57,495 nucleotides of DNA from Desulfovibrio sp. (GTDB taxonomy: Bacteria > Desulfobacterota > Desulfovibrionia > Desulfovibrionales > Desulfovibrionaceae): the NCBI GenBank assembly GCA_016208105.1, contig JACQYS010000024.1, positions 1-57,495 on the forward strand. The letters run 5' to 3'. This document shows, piece after piece, positions 1-8,504 of this stretch. Position numbers and translations under genes: made by a program. The first letter of the stretch is position 1. The number at the start of each line of letters is the position of its first letter. Below the pieces are notes generated by a model. The model did not search any database and was not told the origin of the DNA. It saw only the letters and a list, made by a program, of their open reading frames with translations.

Positions 1-139
1 ATGCCACGTACTCGCCGAAACCGCGCATGTGCGACAGCTTGGTGATGGCGGCAGTCAGCGTGGTCTTGCCGTGGTCGATGTGACCGATGGTGCCGATGTT
101 GACGTGCGGCTTATTGCGCTCGAATTTGGCCTTACCCAT
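1..139 (-). CDS. tuf: Elongation factor Tu, N-terminal part
   Basis: The first 46 codons of EF-Tu, reading in from position 139 and running off the window's left edge. The start [16 protein letters not shown] leads into the P-loop [10 protein letters not shown], which binds GTP, and the next residues match EF-Tu. EF-Tu carries aminoacyl-tRNA to the ribosome. The ATG at 139-137 follows a GAGGGGGT-like ribosome site. It is the last gene of a tRNA-tuf transcription unit, the same order as the tufB unit of enteric bacteria. Only the N-terminus is visible, so an intact gene is assumed. Confidence 0.97.
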   Translation of the reverse strand, partial: MGKAKFERNKPHVNIGTIGHIDHGKTTLTAAITKLSHMRGFGEYVA

Positions 140-204
140 GGTAAACCCCCTCAAGTGGTTCTTTAGTGGCTGCCGCCAGTTTTTATACTATTGGTTGTTA
201 TTTA

Positions 205-280
<76 letters not shown>

Positions 281-315
281 CTTCAATTTGAAGCGAGGCC
301 GGAGGGGACGTGACG

Positions 316-392
316 TGGAGCGGGAAACGGGACTCGAACCCGCAACCCTCAGCTTGGAAGGCTGATGCTCTAGCCAATTGAGCTATTCCCGC
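316..392 (-). tRNA. tRNA-Gly (TCC anticodon)
   Basis: A 77-base cloverleaf on the minus strand with paired acceptor arms GCGGGAA and TTCCCGC, anticodon loop CTTCCAA (TCC), T loop GGTTCGAGTCC and an encoded CCA end. It reads GGA/GGG codons and lies in the same array as the other three tRNAs. Confidence 0.97.
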
Positions 393-450
393 GTCATATC
401 CGCAGTCCGAACGACGAAAACTCCGTCTCCTGCGCTTCTTTCTCTTCTCG

Positions 451-536
451 TGGTGGTGGGGGGTGGATTTGAACCACCGAAGGCTGACGCCGACAGATTT
501 ACAGTCTGTTCCCTTTGGCCACTCGGGAACCCCACC
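451..536 (-). tRNA. tRNA-Tyr (GTA anticodon)
   Basis: An 86-base class II tRNA with the long variable arm expected of bacterial tRNA-Tyr. Acceptor arms GGTGGGG and CCCCACC pair, the anticodon stem-loop ACAGACTGTAAATCTGT places GTA, and CCA is encoded. It is separated from the next tRNA by only six bases. Confidence 0.97.
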
Positions 537-542
537 CTATTC

Positions 543-618
543 TGGAGCTGGCGATGGGACTTGAACCCGCAACCTGCTGATTACAAATCAGCTGCTCTGC
601 CAGTTGAGCTACGCCAGC
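543..618 (-). tRNA. tRNA-Thr (TGT anticodon)
   Basis: A 76-base cloverleaf on the minus strand and the promoter-proximal tRNA of the array. Acceptor arms GCTGGCG and CGCCAGC pair, the anticodon loop TTTGTAA gives TGT, and CCA is encoded. Together with the Tyr, Gly and Thr(GGT) genes it forms the conserved thrU-tyrU-glyT-thrT-tuf order. Confidence 0.97.
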
Positions 619-712
619 GCCAAGACGGCGAGGCTTAGCCCAATCCCCAGTTGAACGCAAGGGCTTTTTGCCCTCACGAGGTAACGCCTTCCAATCTCAA
701 AGAGCGACGGGC

Positions 713-741
713 TAACTGACAGAAGCATTTCGTCTTGTCAA
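713..741 (-). promoter_or_regulatory. Candidate promoter of the tRNA-tuf unit
   Basis: On the minus strand a perfect -35 box TTGACA (741-736) is followed 17 bases later by a weak -10 CAGTTA (718-713). It lies about 95 bases upstream of the first tRNA. The 619-735 gap also holds a GGGC-TTTTT-GCCC hairpin. The -10 is poor, so this is a candidate only. Confidence 0.35.
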
Positions 742-791
742 GCGCCCGGAAGCTCTTTGCAACATATATTTTACCCCCGCGCCAATTTGGT

Positions 792-1406
792 TCACTTCGA
801 AAGCCCCCGGGCCCGCAGCCAGGATGCATATACGCCACATCCCAAAGCGAAGGCCAGGACCAGCCAGTCCTGCTGGCTCGGGGTCACAATGTGGCCGTGG
901 ACAACCGGCATATTGGGACTCAATCGCAATGCAAGGAGAATGAAGGCGCCAAGACCGGAAAAGGCGATCACGAATTCGAGTATTCCACTGCAGGGCTTTA
1001 GGAAGAAAGACGACAGGCAGACAGCGAAACCCAGTATTGCCTGGCAGAACGTATTGCTCCAGTCCCAATGCGCAACCAGAAACCACACCCGCACCGGCTG
1101 TCCGATCATGGCGACAAAGAGAACGAACGCCGCCAGGTACAAGCCCACACCAAGAACCTGGGCTGAACGCATGACTGGCCCGAACCCGCCTTCCCCCCTG
1201 ACTGCCGCGGCTGCTCTGAGGAGAATGACTCCACCACCCAGCACCATCATCACGTTGGCTGCCGCGAGCCACAACGCGGGCTGGGAATCCGCATCCGGGG
1301 CGGCCAAAACCAGGCCCTGGGTCCAGATGGGAACCATGGCGAACCATCCCAACACTCCAAGGGCCAAAGCCCCTGCCCAGGGCAGAATGCGGCTCAGGGC
1401 AATCAC
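792..1406 (-). CDS. Six-helix DmsC/NrfD-type membrane subunit
   Basis: A 204-residue hydrophobic protein with about six membrane helices, probably the quinone-facing anchor of the redox complex encoded with it. The GTG start at 1406 overlaps the stop of the ferredoxin gene (GTGA, 1406-1403), so translation is probably coupled; reading further upstream would run inside the ferredoxin gene. DmsC (about 287 residues) and NrfD/QrcD (about 10 helices) are clearly larger, so this is a short member or a distant family. Helices fall near residues 5-30, 40-65, 75-95, 105-135, 140-160 and 175-195. The family name is inferred mainly from context and topology. Confidence 0.7.
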   Translation of the reverse strand: MIALSRILPWAGALALGVLGWFAMVPIWTQGLVLAAPDADSQPALWLAAANVMMVLGGGVILLRAAAAVRGEGGFGPVMRSAQVLGVGLYLAAFVLFVAMIGQPVRVWFLVAHWDWSNTFCQAILGFAVCLSSFFLKPCSGILEFVIAFSGLGAFILLALRLSPNMPVVHGHIVTPSQQDWLVLAFALGCGVYASWLRARGLSK

Positions 1407-2047
1407 GCCCTCTCCCTGGCCCAGGTTCGCCTGGAAACATAAAAGACCTGGGGCATTGTCTGTTTGTTCGGCAACAGGACAAAGCCTTCCGGATCTACTC
1501 CAAGATGTTCTAGGTTCCCGAACTTTATGGCCCCGGAAGGGCAGGATTCGGCACAGGCCGTGGTGTAGCCGTCCGGCCCGTTCAGCACCAGCCGGTGCGA
1601 ACAGAAGGTGCACTTCTCAACCACCCCTTTGGACCGAACCGAGGCGAACGGAGTGATCGTGGTTTCCATGCCACCGGGCCAGGCCGCAGAGGTCCACGTG
1701 AAGCGCCGCACCCCGTAGGGGCAGGCCTTCATGCAGGAGCGGCAGCCGATGCACCGGGCATATATCTGGCTCACTATGCCTCCCTGCCCGCTCTTCTGGG
1801 TGGCTCCCACCGGGCAGGCCTTCACGCAGGGCGGATTCTCGCAGTGCATGCAGGGTTTGGGCAAATACAGCGCGTCGGACCTGGGGAAAGCCTCACCATT
1901 ATCTTTTTGCGCAACCGTGATCCAATCCGAAGGCCTCTCCAGAGCGGACGGCGGGATGTTGTTCTCCAGGCGGCAAGCGCTGACGCAGACCCCGCACCCA
2001 GTGCAGCGGTCCAGGTCGATCACCATGCCCCATTTGACACCGCTCAT
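1403..2047 (-). CDS. Four-cluster ferredoxin subunit (DmsB/QrcC type)
   Basis: A 214-residue electron-transfer subunit. Four cysteine groups are visible: CTGCGVCVSAC, CMHCENPPCVKAC, CIGCRSCMKAC, and CTFC followed by CAESC. This is the DmsB/NrfC/QrcC pattern for four cubane clusters. It should pass electrons between the cytochrome/Mo-like subunit and the membrane subunit. The start is placed at 2047 because that ATG overlaps the stop of the upstream gene (ATGA), and the stop overlaps the next start (GTGA). No signal peptide is visible, so export would be by hitchhiking on the Tat substrate next to it. Confidence 0.9.
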   Translation of the reverse strand: MSGVKWGMVIDLDRCTGCGVCVSACRLENNIPPSALERPSDWITVAQKDNGEAFPRSDALYLPKPCMHCENPPCVKACPVGATQKSGQGGIVSQIYARCIGCRSCMKACPYGVRRFTWTSAAWPGGMETTITPFASVRSKGVVEKCTFCSHRLVLNGPDGYTTACAESCPSGAIKFGNLEHLGVDPEGFVLLPNKQTMPQVFYVSRRTWARERA

Positions 2048-4206
2048 ATGCGCTCCAGCCTCACCCGGCATCCGGCCCAAACCTCGACTCCGCTTTGGGG
2101 CTCGGTCCAGGTGGACTGAACCCGCCTGGCGTTGGCACCAAGGCCCTCTCCCAGACCCAGGAGAAGCGCGGCATGCCCGTCCGTCACCGATTCATCCAAA
2201 GTCACCAGAGCCTCAAGCCGTCCAGCATGGCTTATCACCCGTACCACGTCCCCGGGCTTCACGCGAACGGTCTTGGCCGTGGCACTGTTCAGCCTGAGAA
2301 CGGATCTGCCATCGCGTACTTCGTCAGAGCGCAGGCTGGTGACGGATTGCAGCGGGACACCGCCGGGCATGCACACGCGCAGACTGGCCTGAGGAGCGAG
2401 CTTCAGCGGAAGCCCCAGGTCGACGGCCTCAGGGATCAACGCCTTGGCCAGAAAGGCCGCCTGGCAGGAAAGCTCGGCCCGTTCAGGCTGCGGATTGACC
2501 CAAAGCTGCCCCTCCACAAGCGACCTCCAGAGATCCGCCTCGGGGGCGGGCTGGGCATCGCCTGCCAGCACGCGCCAGGGAGCGACCTCTCGCGCCACGA
2601 ATCCGCCTGCCCGTTCCATGGCAAGCACCCGCTCCCTGAGAACCTGCCTGAAAGAGGATGGGCCAAGGGGACACTCAAGACGAACGGCAAGTTCAAGCAG
2701 CACGTCGCCAGGGTGGCGGGCGTCCGCCCTGGTGCGCACCAGCGGCCGGGAAAGCCCGTAGCAGGAAAAGGCCAGGCCATACGGGGTGGTCACGTCGTCC
2801 CAGCGTTCCAGGGGCATGGGCGAGGGCAAAACAAGCTCGCACAAGCGGGCCGATGCGGTCATGACCGGAGTGAAAGCCACCTTGAACAATGCCTTGGACA
2901 CGGCCCGGGAAACCAGCTCCGTTTCCGGCAATCCGGCCACCGGATCCGCCTCCACAAGCAAAAGAACATCCGGAGCATCCGCGCGGCCCATGCCCATGCG
3001 CTTGAGCTCTCCCGCCAGACCCAGCTCGCGGTTTCTGGCAGCGGCCAGATGAACCCCGTCCAGGGCACTGGAGAAGGTGGGTGGCTTCGCCCGCAGGTGC
3101 GCTCCGGCAACGCGGCCGCCGCCCTCACCCGGCCACAGGCCGGTCAGGTAGACGCCGCCAGGCCGGTTTACCCTCCCGGTCATGACGGACAGTGCGAATC
3201 CAGCCACCTGCGCGGCCACCCCAAGCCCGTCCCCGCTCTGAGACCCAAGGATCGGGAGGGTTCCTTCGCTAAGGCGCAGGGCCATCTTTCGCAAGACATC
3301 GGGAGCCATCCCGGTGGCGAGACGCACCTCCTCAGGCCCGAAGCGCTGCCGGACAAGGGAAATAAAATCCGACATGTCCCGAGCCCTGCCCGTGACCGGG
3401 CCCATGTCGGCCAGATGCCAGGCCAGGCCCATGGCCAAACTGGCCTGCGCTCCTTCGGGTGCGGGATGCCACTCCCGGCAGAGAGCGGCGGACGCTCCAC
3501 GCACCGGCCCGAGAAAGGCCGAATGCTCGTCCGCGCGCCCGGCCCAAGCCTTTCTGAAGTGCGGGGACGCTGGCATGGATTCGAAAACGTCCGCCCCGAG
3601 AAGCAGGAGTCCGCTGGCGTTGTCCACATCGAAGCCCGGCTGGCAGGCTGCCCCCATCAATGCCATGGCCGAACGTGCGGCAGCCCCCTCTGAAGGCATT
3701 AAATACTGTCTGGATGAGCCCAGCCGATCCATGAAAGCGGCCAGAATGTCCTGCAGCCCCCCCTGGCGAGCGGACCCCACGGACATCACTCTCTCCGGGG
3801 CCAGGCTGATCTTCTCCGTAAGAAGGGCAAGGGCCGCTGCCCAAGAGATGGGTTCAAACACACCCGAGGAATTTTTCTGGAGAGGGCCGCCGACCCTGCC
3901 GGGATGAAAGAGATTATATGCCTCGGCCTGGGCCGGCGGCGTGACTCCCCCCCGGCTCAAGGGATGCGCCGGATTGCCCCGAACAAGAACCGGCCTGCCG
4001 TTTGCCGAGAGCACAGTGATGCCCATGCCAGAAGGGCAGGCCAGACTTACGGTGCTCATTTCCCGCAGGCGCTCGGCGGGCAAGGTTTGAGACTCCTGGC
4101 TAGATCTGGCCAGGTCGCTTCCGGCCCGCCAAGGCGCCGGACTGGCAGCAACTCCGGCCGCCATTCCAGCAGCCAGGCCGATGAATTCTCTGCGCCCGAG
4201 TCCCAT
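2044..4206 (-). CDS. Mo-oxidoreductase-like catalytic subunit lacking the N-terminal Fe-S motif
   Basis: A 720-residue member of the DMSO-reductase/molybdopterin superfamily. It starts with a Tat signal (RREFIGLAAG), so it is folded before export and faces the periplasm. The region that normally carries CxxCxxxC and a later Cys has only one cysteine (LACPSGMGITV), and the usual LCARGQA-like segment reads VTPPAQA. The FS0 cluster is therefore probably absent. QrcB of Desulfovibrio is a known example of such a protein acting without molybdenum in menaquinone reduction. Later parts keep superfamily features such as GRVNRPGG and the C-terminal dinucleotide-binding domain. It starts six bases after the cytochrome gene. 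Substrate unknown. Confidence 0.82.
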   Translation of the reverse strand: MGLGRREFIGLAAGMAAGVAASPAPWRAGSDLARSSQESQTLPAERLREMSTVSLACPSGMGITVLSANGRPVLVRGNPAHPLSRGGVTPPAQAEAYNLFHPGRVGGPLQKNSSGVFEPISWAAALALLTEKISLAPERVMSVGSARQGGLQDILAAFMDRLGSSRQYLMPSEGAAARSAMALMGAACQPGFDVDNASGLLLLGADVFESMPASPHFRKAWAGRADEHSAFLGPVRGASAALCREWHPAPEGAQASLAMGLAWHLADMGPVTGRARDMSDFISLVRQRFGPEEVRLATGMAPDVLRKMALRLSEGTLPILGSQSGDGLGVAAQVAGFALSVMTGRVNRPGGVYLTGLWPGEGGGRVAGAHLRAKPPTFSSALDGVHLAAARNRELGLAGELKRMGMGRADAPDVLLLVEADPVAGLPETELVSRAVSKALFKVAFTPVMTASARLCELVLPSPMPLERWDDVTTPYGLAFSCYGLSRPLVRTRADARHPGDVLLELAVRLECPLGPSSFRQVLRERVLAMERAGGFVAREVAPWRVLAGDAQPAPEADLWRSLVEGQLWVNPQPERAELSCQAAFLAKALIPEAVDLGLPLKLAPQASLRVCMPGGVPLQSVTSLRSDEVRDGRSVLRLNSATAKTVRVKPGDVVRVISHAGRLEALVTLDESVTDGHAALLLGLGEGLGANARRVQSTWTEPQSGVEVWAGCRVRLERI

Positions 4207-4212
4207 GCCAGC

Positions 4213-4770
4213 CTACCTGTGGCACACCACGCAGTCGTCGGCCGCCCGGCTGTCCGCGTGACAGGCCCGGCAGCGCGCCATGCGCATGGTGTGGTTGGTG
4301 TAGCCCGAAACAAGGTTCAGCTTGAGTTCCGGGTAATCTTCGCGGGACATGTCCGGATGGCATGAAGAACACCCCCTGCCCAGGTGCGGCTCGTGGACGA
4401 AGCGCACATGCTGGGGCTCACGAGCCAGGGACAGCCAGGGAACCTGTTTGCGCTTCTTCACATACTCGGTGACCAGTTTGTCGATCTCCCGCTCGTCCTC
4501 GGTGCGCCCGCCCGTGGGTTCGGGATGGCAGCCCGCGCAGACCGAAATCGGGGGGAATCCATTGAAGGAGGCTCCAGGGCCGCCCATATGGCAGGTGGCG
4601 CAGGGGACGTCCTGCTTGGCATGAATTGAATGGCTGAAACGAATGGGTTGCGTTATTACTCTCGTCACCAGCCTGGAATACCCAAGCCAGCCAGCCGCTA
4701 ACCCGGCCGCCAGGCCCAGGGCGATGAAGCGCCAGGGCAGAGGGCTACGCACCGGTTCCCGCCTGAACAA
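4213..4770 (-). CDS. Membrane-anchored pentaheme c-type cytochrome
   Basis: A 185-residue cytochrome with an N-terminal membrane helix (residues 13-31) and five CxxCH heme sites: CATCH, CAGCH, CSSCH, CRACH and CVVCH. Extra histidines (FSHSIHA, VRFVHEPH) suggest bis-His ligation as in the cytochrome c3/c7 family. It is first in the redox operon and probably takes electrons from periplasmic cytochromes or hydrogenases. QrcA, the nearest functional parallel, has six hemes, so this complex is related in plan but not identical. The start is uncertain: TTG at 4770 gives the full frame, and a GTG at 4749 is an alternative. Confidence 0.85.
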   Translation of the reverse strand: MFRREPVRSPLPWRFIALGLAAGLAAGWLGYSRLVTRVITQPIRFSHSIHAKQDVPCATCHMGGPGASFNGFPPISVCAGCHPEPTGGRTEDEREIDKLVTEYVKKRKQVPWLSLAREPQHVRFVHEPHLGRGCSSCHPDMSREDYPELKLNLVSGYTNHTMRMARCRACHADSRAADDCVVCHR

Positions 4771-4773
4771 TTC

Positions 4774-4807
4774 GCCCCCGGGGGAAACCAGTTTTCCTTC
4801 CGGGGGC
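4774..4807. other. GC-rich hairpin between manC and the redox operon
   Basis: Outer arms GCCCCCG (4774-4780) and CGGGGGC (4801-4807) pair, with further inner pairing. It overlaps the start region of the cytochrome gene on the minus strand. There is no T-run, so it is not a standard terminator. It may protect or attenuate the transcript between the two gene groups. Confidence 0.5.
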
Positions 4808-4862
4808 GGTGGTTAATTCGTCGCGACGAGCCGCGGGCATAGTGCTAGCGCCAAAGAGGCAG

Positions 4863-6302
4863 CTATTTGCCCGCGGGCTTTGCATTGCGGCCGTAGACGT
4901 CCTCGAAACGGACGATGTCGTCCTCTTCAAGGTACGGCCCGGTCTGGATCTCGATGATCTCCACCGGGACCTTGCCCGGGTTGGAGAGCCTGTGTGTGGC
5001 GGTCTTGGGGATGTCTACGGACTGGTTCTCCGTGAGCAGCATTTCCTTGTCGTTCACCTGCACCAGGGCGGTTCCGGAAACCACCACCCAATGTTCGGAG
5101 CGGTGGTGGTGCATTTGCAGCGACAATTTGCCGCCCGCCGGAACCTCGATGCGCTTTATCTTGTAGTGCGGCCCGTCCTCCAGCACGGTGTAGCTTCCCC
5201 AGGGTCTGCGCACCGTGACGTGGGCGTTCACCAGCTGGCTGCCCTGTTCCTTGAGAGCGGTGACCACATCCTTGACCCGCTGTGACTCGCTTCGCGGGCA
5301 GACCAGGGTTGCGTCCCGGGTCTGGATCACGATCATGTCCTCAAGTCCCACACAGGCGAGCTTGCCTCCCTGGGAAATGAGCAGGTTGCCGGTGCAGCCC
5401 TGGGCCATGACATCGCCCTGCACCGCGTTCTGGTCGGCGTCTTTCTGCCCCATACGGTAGATGGCTTCCCAATTGCCCAGGTCGTCCCATACGAAGCGGG
5501 CTTCCAGCACGGCCAACCGGTCCATTTTCTCCACCACGGCGTAATCCACTGAGATATCCGGTAGTTGTCCGTACCCCTGGGCCAAGGGGGATTCTTTGCG
5601 TTTTTCCCACCACTCCCAGAACAGGGGTTGGTGTGTGCGCACGGCCTCCAGAAATACCTGTGCGGAAAAGACGAACATGCCGCTGTTCCAGTAGTATTCG
5701 CCGCTCTCCAAATATTTCTGTGCCGTGGCGGCATCAGGCTTCTCCACGAAGGAAGCCACTTCAAAAGCCCCGGGGCCCAGGGATTTCCCCTTTCGGACAT
5801 AGCCGTAGCCGGTTTCCGGCTTGGTGGGCTTTATGCCGAAGGTGACCAGCCGCCCGTCGCGCGCCAAGGGGAGCGCGTCGGCCAGGGTGTCCAGCCAGGC
5901 GCCGTTGGACTCGATCATATGGTCGGAAGGAAACACCGCCACCAGGGCTTCCGGGTCCTTGTCAACGATGCTGTCCAGGGCGAGCATGATGGCAGGGAGA
6001 GTGTTGCGGCCCACGGGTTCGGCCAGTGCCCCCTTTTCCAGCAGCGGGTTGACCTCGCGCAGCTGCCCCCTCACCTCGAAGACGTGTTCCTCGTTGGTGA
6101 CCACCCAGACGTTTCCAGGCTCGAAGGCCTCCATGGCCCGGGACACCGTGCGCTTGAGAAGCGTCTGCCCGCCGTCCAGGGAAAGCAGCTGTTTGGGTAA
6201 AAGCGTGCGGGACAGGGGCCAGAGCCGGGTGCCGGAGCCTCCGGCCAGAATGACGGCATGGCAGGAAGCGAACCGGTCCGTTGGGTCCTTGGGGTCGGTC
6301 AT
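4863..6302 (-). CDS. manC: Mannose-1-phosphate guanylyltransferase / mannose-6-phosphate isomerase
   Basis: A 479-residue bifunctional enzyme making GDP-mannose and interconverting fructose-6-P and mannose-6-P. The nucleotidyltransferase signature ILAGGSGTRLWPLSR lies at residues 18-32, FVEKP follows near 175, and the C-terminal cupin isomerase carries RPWGSYTVLE and HHHRSEHW. Length fits the family (about 470-480). The ATG at 6302 has GAGG eight bases upstream. It follows rfbC after 21 bases, so both are probably co-transcribed for surface polysaccharide precursors. Confidence 0.95.
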   Translation of the reverse strand: MTDPKDPTDRFASCHAVILAGGSGTRLWPLSRTLLPKQLLSLDGGQTLLKRTVSRAMEAFEPGNVWVVTNEEHVFEVRGQLREVNPLLEKGALAEPVGRNTLPAIMLALDSIVDKDPEALVAVFPSDHMIESNGAWLDTLADALPLARDGRLVTFGIKPTKPETGYGYVRKGKSLGPGAFEVASFVEKPDAATAQKYLESGEYYWNSGMFVFSAQVFLEAVRTHQPLFWEWWEKRKESPLAQGYGQLPDISVDYAVVEKMDRLAVLEARFVWDDLGNWEAIYRMGQKDADQNAVQGDVMAQGCTGNLLISQGGKLACVGLEDMIVIQTRDATLVCPRSESQRVKDVVTALKEQGSQLVNAHVTVRRPWGSYTVLEDGPHYKIKRIEVPAGGKLSLQMHHHRSEHWVVVSGTALVQVNDKEMLLTENQSVDIPKTATHRLSNPGKVPVEIIEIQTGPYLEEDDIVRFEDVYGRNAKPAGK

Positions 6303-6323
6303 GTAATTGGCCTCGATGGAAAG

Positions 6324-6881
6324 TTAGCCTTCGAAGACGAAGGGGGACTGAAAATCCTTGAATCGGCCAAGCTGGGCGTCCTTGGGCGAGAGGATGGGGT
6401 CCTTGACGCCCCAGTCCACTCCGAGGTCCGGATCGTTCCAGATGAGCCCGCTGTCCTGCTCTGGAGCGTAGCAGTCGTCGACCTTGTACAGAAATTCCGT
6501 GTCCGGAGTGAGCGTCAGATAGCCATGGGCAAAACCCTTGGGCACTAACAGCTGGAGGAAGTTCTCCCCGGAGAGCACGAAGGATTTCCACTGGCCGTAG
6601 GTGGGCGAGCCCTTGCGCAGGTCCACCACCACGTCCAGCACCTCGCCGCGGGTCACGCGCACGAGCTTTGTCTGGGACCGGGGGGGCAGCTGGAAATGCA
6701 GACCCCGCAACACCCCTTTGCTGCGCGACAGGGCGTGGTTGTCCTGTATGAACTGGTGTTTGAGACCCTGGGCTTCGAACGTTGCCTGGTTGAAGCTTTC
6801 CATGAAAAAGCCCCGGTCGTCCTTGAACACCTTGGGAGCATAGAGCCAAAGTCCTGGTATGCCTGTGGCCTGAAAGCCCAC
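6324..6881 (-). CDS. rfbC: dTDP-4-dehydrorhamnose 3,5-epimerase
   Basis: A 185-residue RmlC-type cupin epimerase in dTDP-L-rhamnose synthesis. Visible family marks are FKDDRGFFMESFN, the active-site RGLHFQ, and YKVDDCYAPEQDSG with the catalytic tyrosine region. The frame is open upstream, but the GTG at 6881 has an excellent AGGAGGT six bases before it and gives the usual family length, so that start is chosen. No rfbA, rfbB or rfbD is present nearby, so those steps must be encoded elsewhere. Confidence 0.94.
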   Translation of the reverse strand: MGFQATGIPGLWLYAPKVFKDDRGFFMESFNQATFEAQGLKHQFIQDNHALSRSKGVLRGLHFQLPPRSQTKLVRVTRGEVLDVVVDLRKGSPTYGQWKSFVLSGENFLQLLVPKGFAHGYLTLTPDTEFLYKVDDCYAPEQDSGLIWNDPDLGVDWGVKDPILSPKDAQLGRFKDFQSPFVFEG

Positions 6882-7018
6882 GACGTCACCTCCTTGAGGC
6901 GTGGATAAAACTGGTGGTTTGTATCCCATACGGCTTCGCCCGGCAACCGGGCTTGGTTTCTTGTTCTCCGACTGGCTCGTTCAGCTTTCCACACTGCCAC
7001 GCGCATCGAAATACTGTG

Positions 7019-7903
7019 CTATTTCAAAAGATTACTAGCGTCGTGACTGGAACGTACCAGCGGACCGCAATACATGACCGGAATGCCGAGTTCCTGGCCA
7101 AGCGCGGCAACCTCGTCAAATTCCTCGGGCGGAACATAGCGCACAACCGGCAGGTTGCGCCTGCTGGGACGGAGGTATTGTCCAACCGTGACCATGTCGC
7201 ACCCCAGGCGCGCAAGGTCTTTAAGCACCCGCGCAAGCTGTTCCCGGGTTTCGCCCAGACCGAGCATCAGGCCGCTCTTTACTTTCGACTCATCCGAAAA
7301 AGCTTTGACCCTGGCCAGAAGCTCGAGGCTGCGCTCGTATTTGGCCTGGGGGCGCACTGTCGAATACAGTTGGGGCACTGTTTCAAGGTTGTGGTTCACC
7401 ACCTCCGGCTTGGCTTCCAGCACCGTACGCAACGCCGCCGGGTCACCCTGAAAATCCGGTATCAAAACCTCCACCGAAGCCTGGGGGAGTTCCCGGCGTA
7501 CTGCCCTGATGCTTTCTGCGAACTGGTGCGCGCCTCCGTCGGGAAGGTCGTCCCGGGTTACCGAGGTGATCACCACATGCTTGAGCATGAGTTTTTTCGC
7601 GGCCGTGGCCACCCGCTGCGGCTCATCGGCCTCAGGCGGCGCGGGCTGGCCGGATGTTATGTTGCAGAACCCGCACGATCTGGTGCACTGGCCGCCCAGG
7701 ATGAGAAACGTGGCCACGCCTTTGCCGAAACATTCCGACATGTTGGGGCAGCGGGCCTGGCGGCAGACCGTGTGAAGATCCTGCCCGGCGACCACCGAGG
7801 CCGTATGCGCGAAAGCCTCGCCCAAGGGCGGCTTCACCTTGAGCCACGAAGGGAGACGGGGGTTACCGGCCCGCGTTTGATTCAAAGGCGTCGACAAGGG
7901 CAT
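7019..7903 (-). CDS. lipA: Lipoyl synthase
   Basis: A 294-residue radical-SAM enzyme that inserts two sulfurs into protein-bound octanoyl groups. The auxiliary cluster motif CRQARCPNMSEC (C-x4-C-x5-C) precedes the radical-SAM motif CTRSCGFC, and the conserved RSS near the C-terminus is present (VRSSHDASNLLK). The ATG at 7903 has GGAG eight bases upstream and overlaps lipB by 41 bases; an upstream in-frame ATG lies deeper inside lipB and is less likely. It acts after LipB on glycine-cleavage or 2-oxoacid dehydrogenase proteins. Confidence 0.96.
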   Translation of the reverse strand: MPLSTPLNQTRAGNPRLPSWLKVKPPLGEAFAHTASVVAGQDLHTVCRQARCPNMSECFGKGVATFLILGGQCTRSCGFCNITSGQPAPPEADEPQRVATAAKKLMLKHVVITSVTRDDLPDGGAHQFAESIRAVRRELPQASVEVLIPDFQGDPAALRTVLEAKPEVVNHNLETVPQLYSTVRPQAKYERSLELLARVKAFSDESKVKSGLMLGLGETREQLARVLKDLARLGCDMVTVGQYLRPSRRNLPVVRYVPPEEFDEVAALGQELGIPVMYCGPLVRSSHDASNLLK

Positions 7904-8504
7904 TCTTGACTCTCCGGACGTCGGCCTCTTGGCTGTCGCGTCCCATCCTCTCAAGTTCACGCGCCGCCGAGGTCATTTCAACCCCAGGCAGGCCGCAGGC
8001 CGTTATCATGGAAAACAGTGACAGATCCGGCCCGGCATTGAGCGCCAGGCCGTGATAGCTCACCCAGCGCTTTACGCCAATCCCCACGCTTGCAATCTTG
8101 CGCGGCCCCACCCAAACTCCGGGACGGCCGGGGCTGCGGTCCGCCGTGATGCCCAGGCTGGCCAAAGCGTCGATGCCGGTCTGCTCCAGATCATAAAAAA
8201 AACGTTTCAGCCCCCCCGGCCTGCCCGACAGACGCATGATGGGATAGAGCACCGCCTGGCCTGGAAAGTGACAGGTCACGCTTCCCCCCCGGCTGGCCTT
8301 TTCCACATCCACCCCCCGGGCGCGCAGTTCCTCAGCAGGCATGCGCACAAACGCCTCTCCGCCATGACGGCCAAATGTGATCACAGGGCGGTGCTCCAGG
8401 ATGAAAAGCCGTTCCTGGCCTCCCTGCAACACGTCTTCCAGGGCTTTCTGCTGGACTTCCAAGGCTTCGGAAAAAGAAACGAGGCCCAGATCAATCACTT
8501 TCAT
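7863..8504 (-). CDS. lipB: Octanoyltransferase
   Basis: A 213-residue lipoyl(octanoyl) transferase. It moves octanoate from acyl carrier protein to lipoyl domains, giving the substrate of LipA. Family motifs visible are RGGSVTCHFPGQ, the catalytic lysine region KIASVGIGVKRW followed by SYHGLALN, and the active-site cysteine in ITACGLPG. The ATG at 8504 overlaps the stop of the Rsm22-like gene (ATGA) and the 3' end overlaps lipA by 41 bases, so the three are translated as one tightly linked unit. Confidence 0.95.
   Translation of the reverse strand: MKVIDLGLVSFSEALEVQQKALEDVLQGGQERLFILEHRPVITFGRHGGEAFVRMPAEELRARGVDVEKASRGGSVTCHFPGQAVLYPIMRLSGRPGGLKRFFYDLEQTGIDALASLGITADRSPGRPGVWVGPRKIASVGIGVKRWVSYHGLALNAGPDLSLFSMITACGLPGVEMTSAARELERMGRDSQEADVRRVKNALVDAFESNAGR

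Noticed and set aside
757-1656. A 299-codon plus-strand frame opposite the redox operon
   Set aside because: It is the antisense shadow of the membrane and ferredoxin genes, whose motifs and overlaps are clear; the composition is arginine/proline-rich as expected for a shadow.
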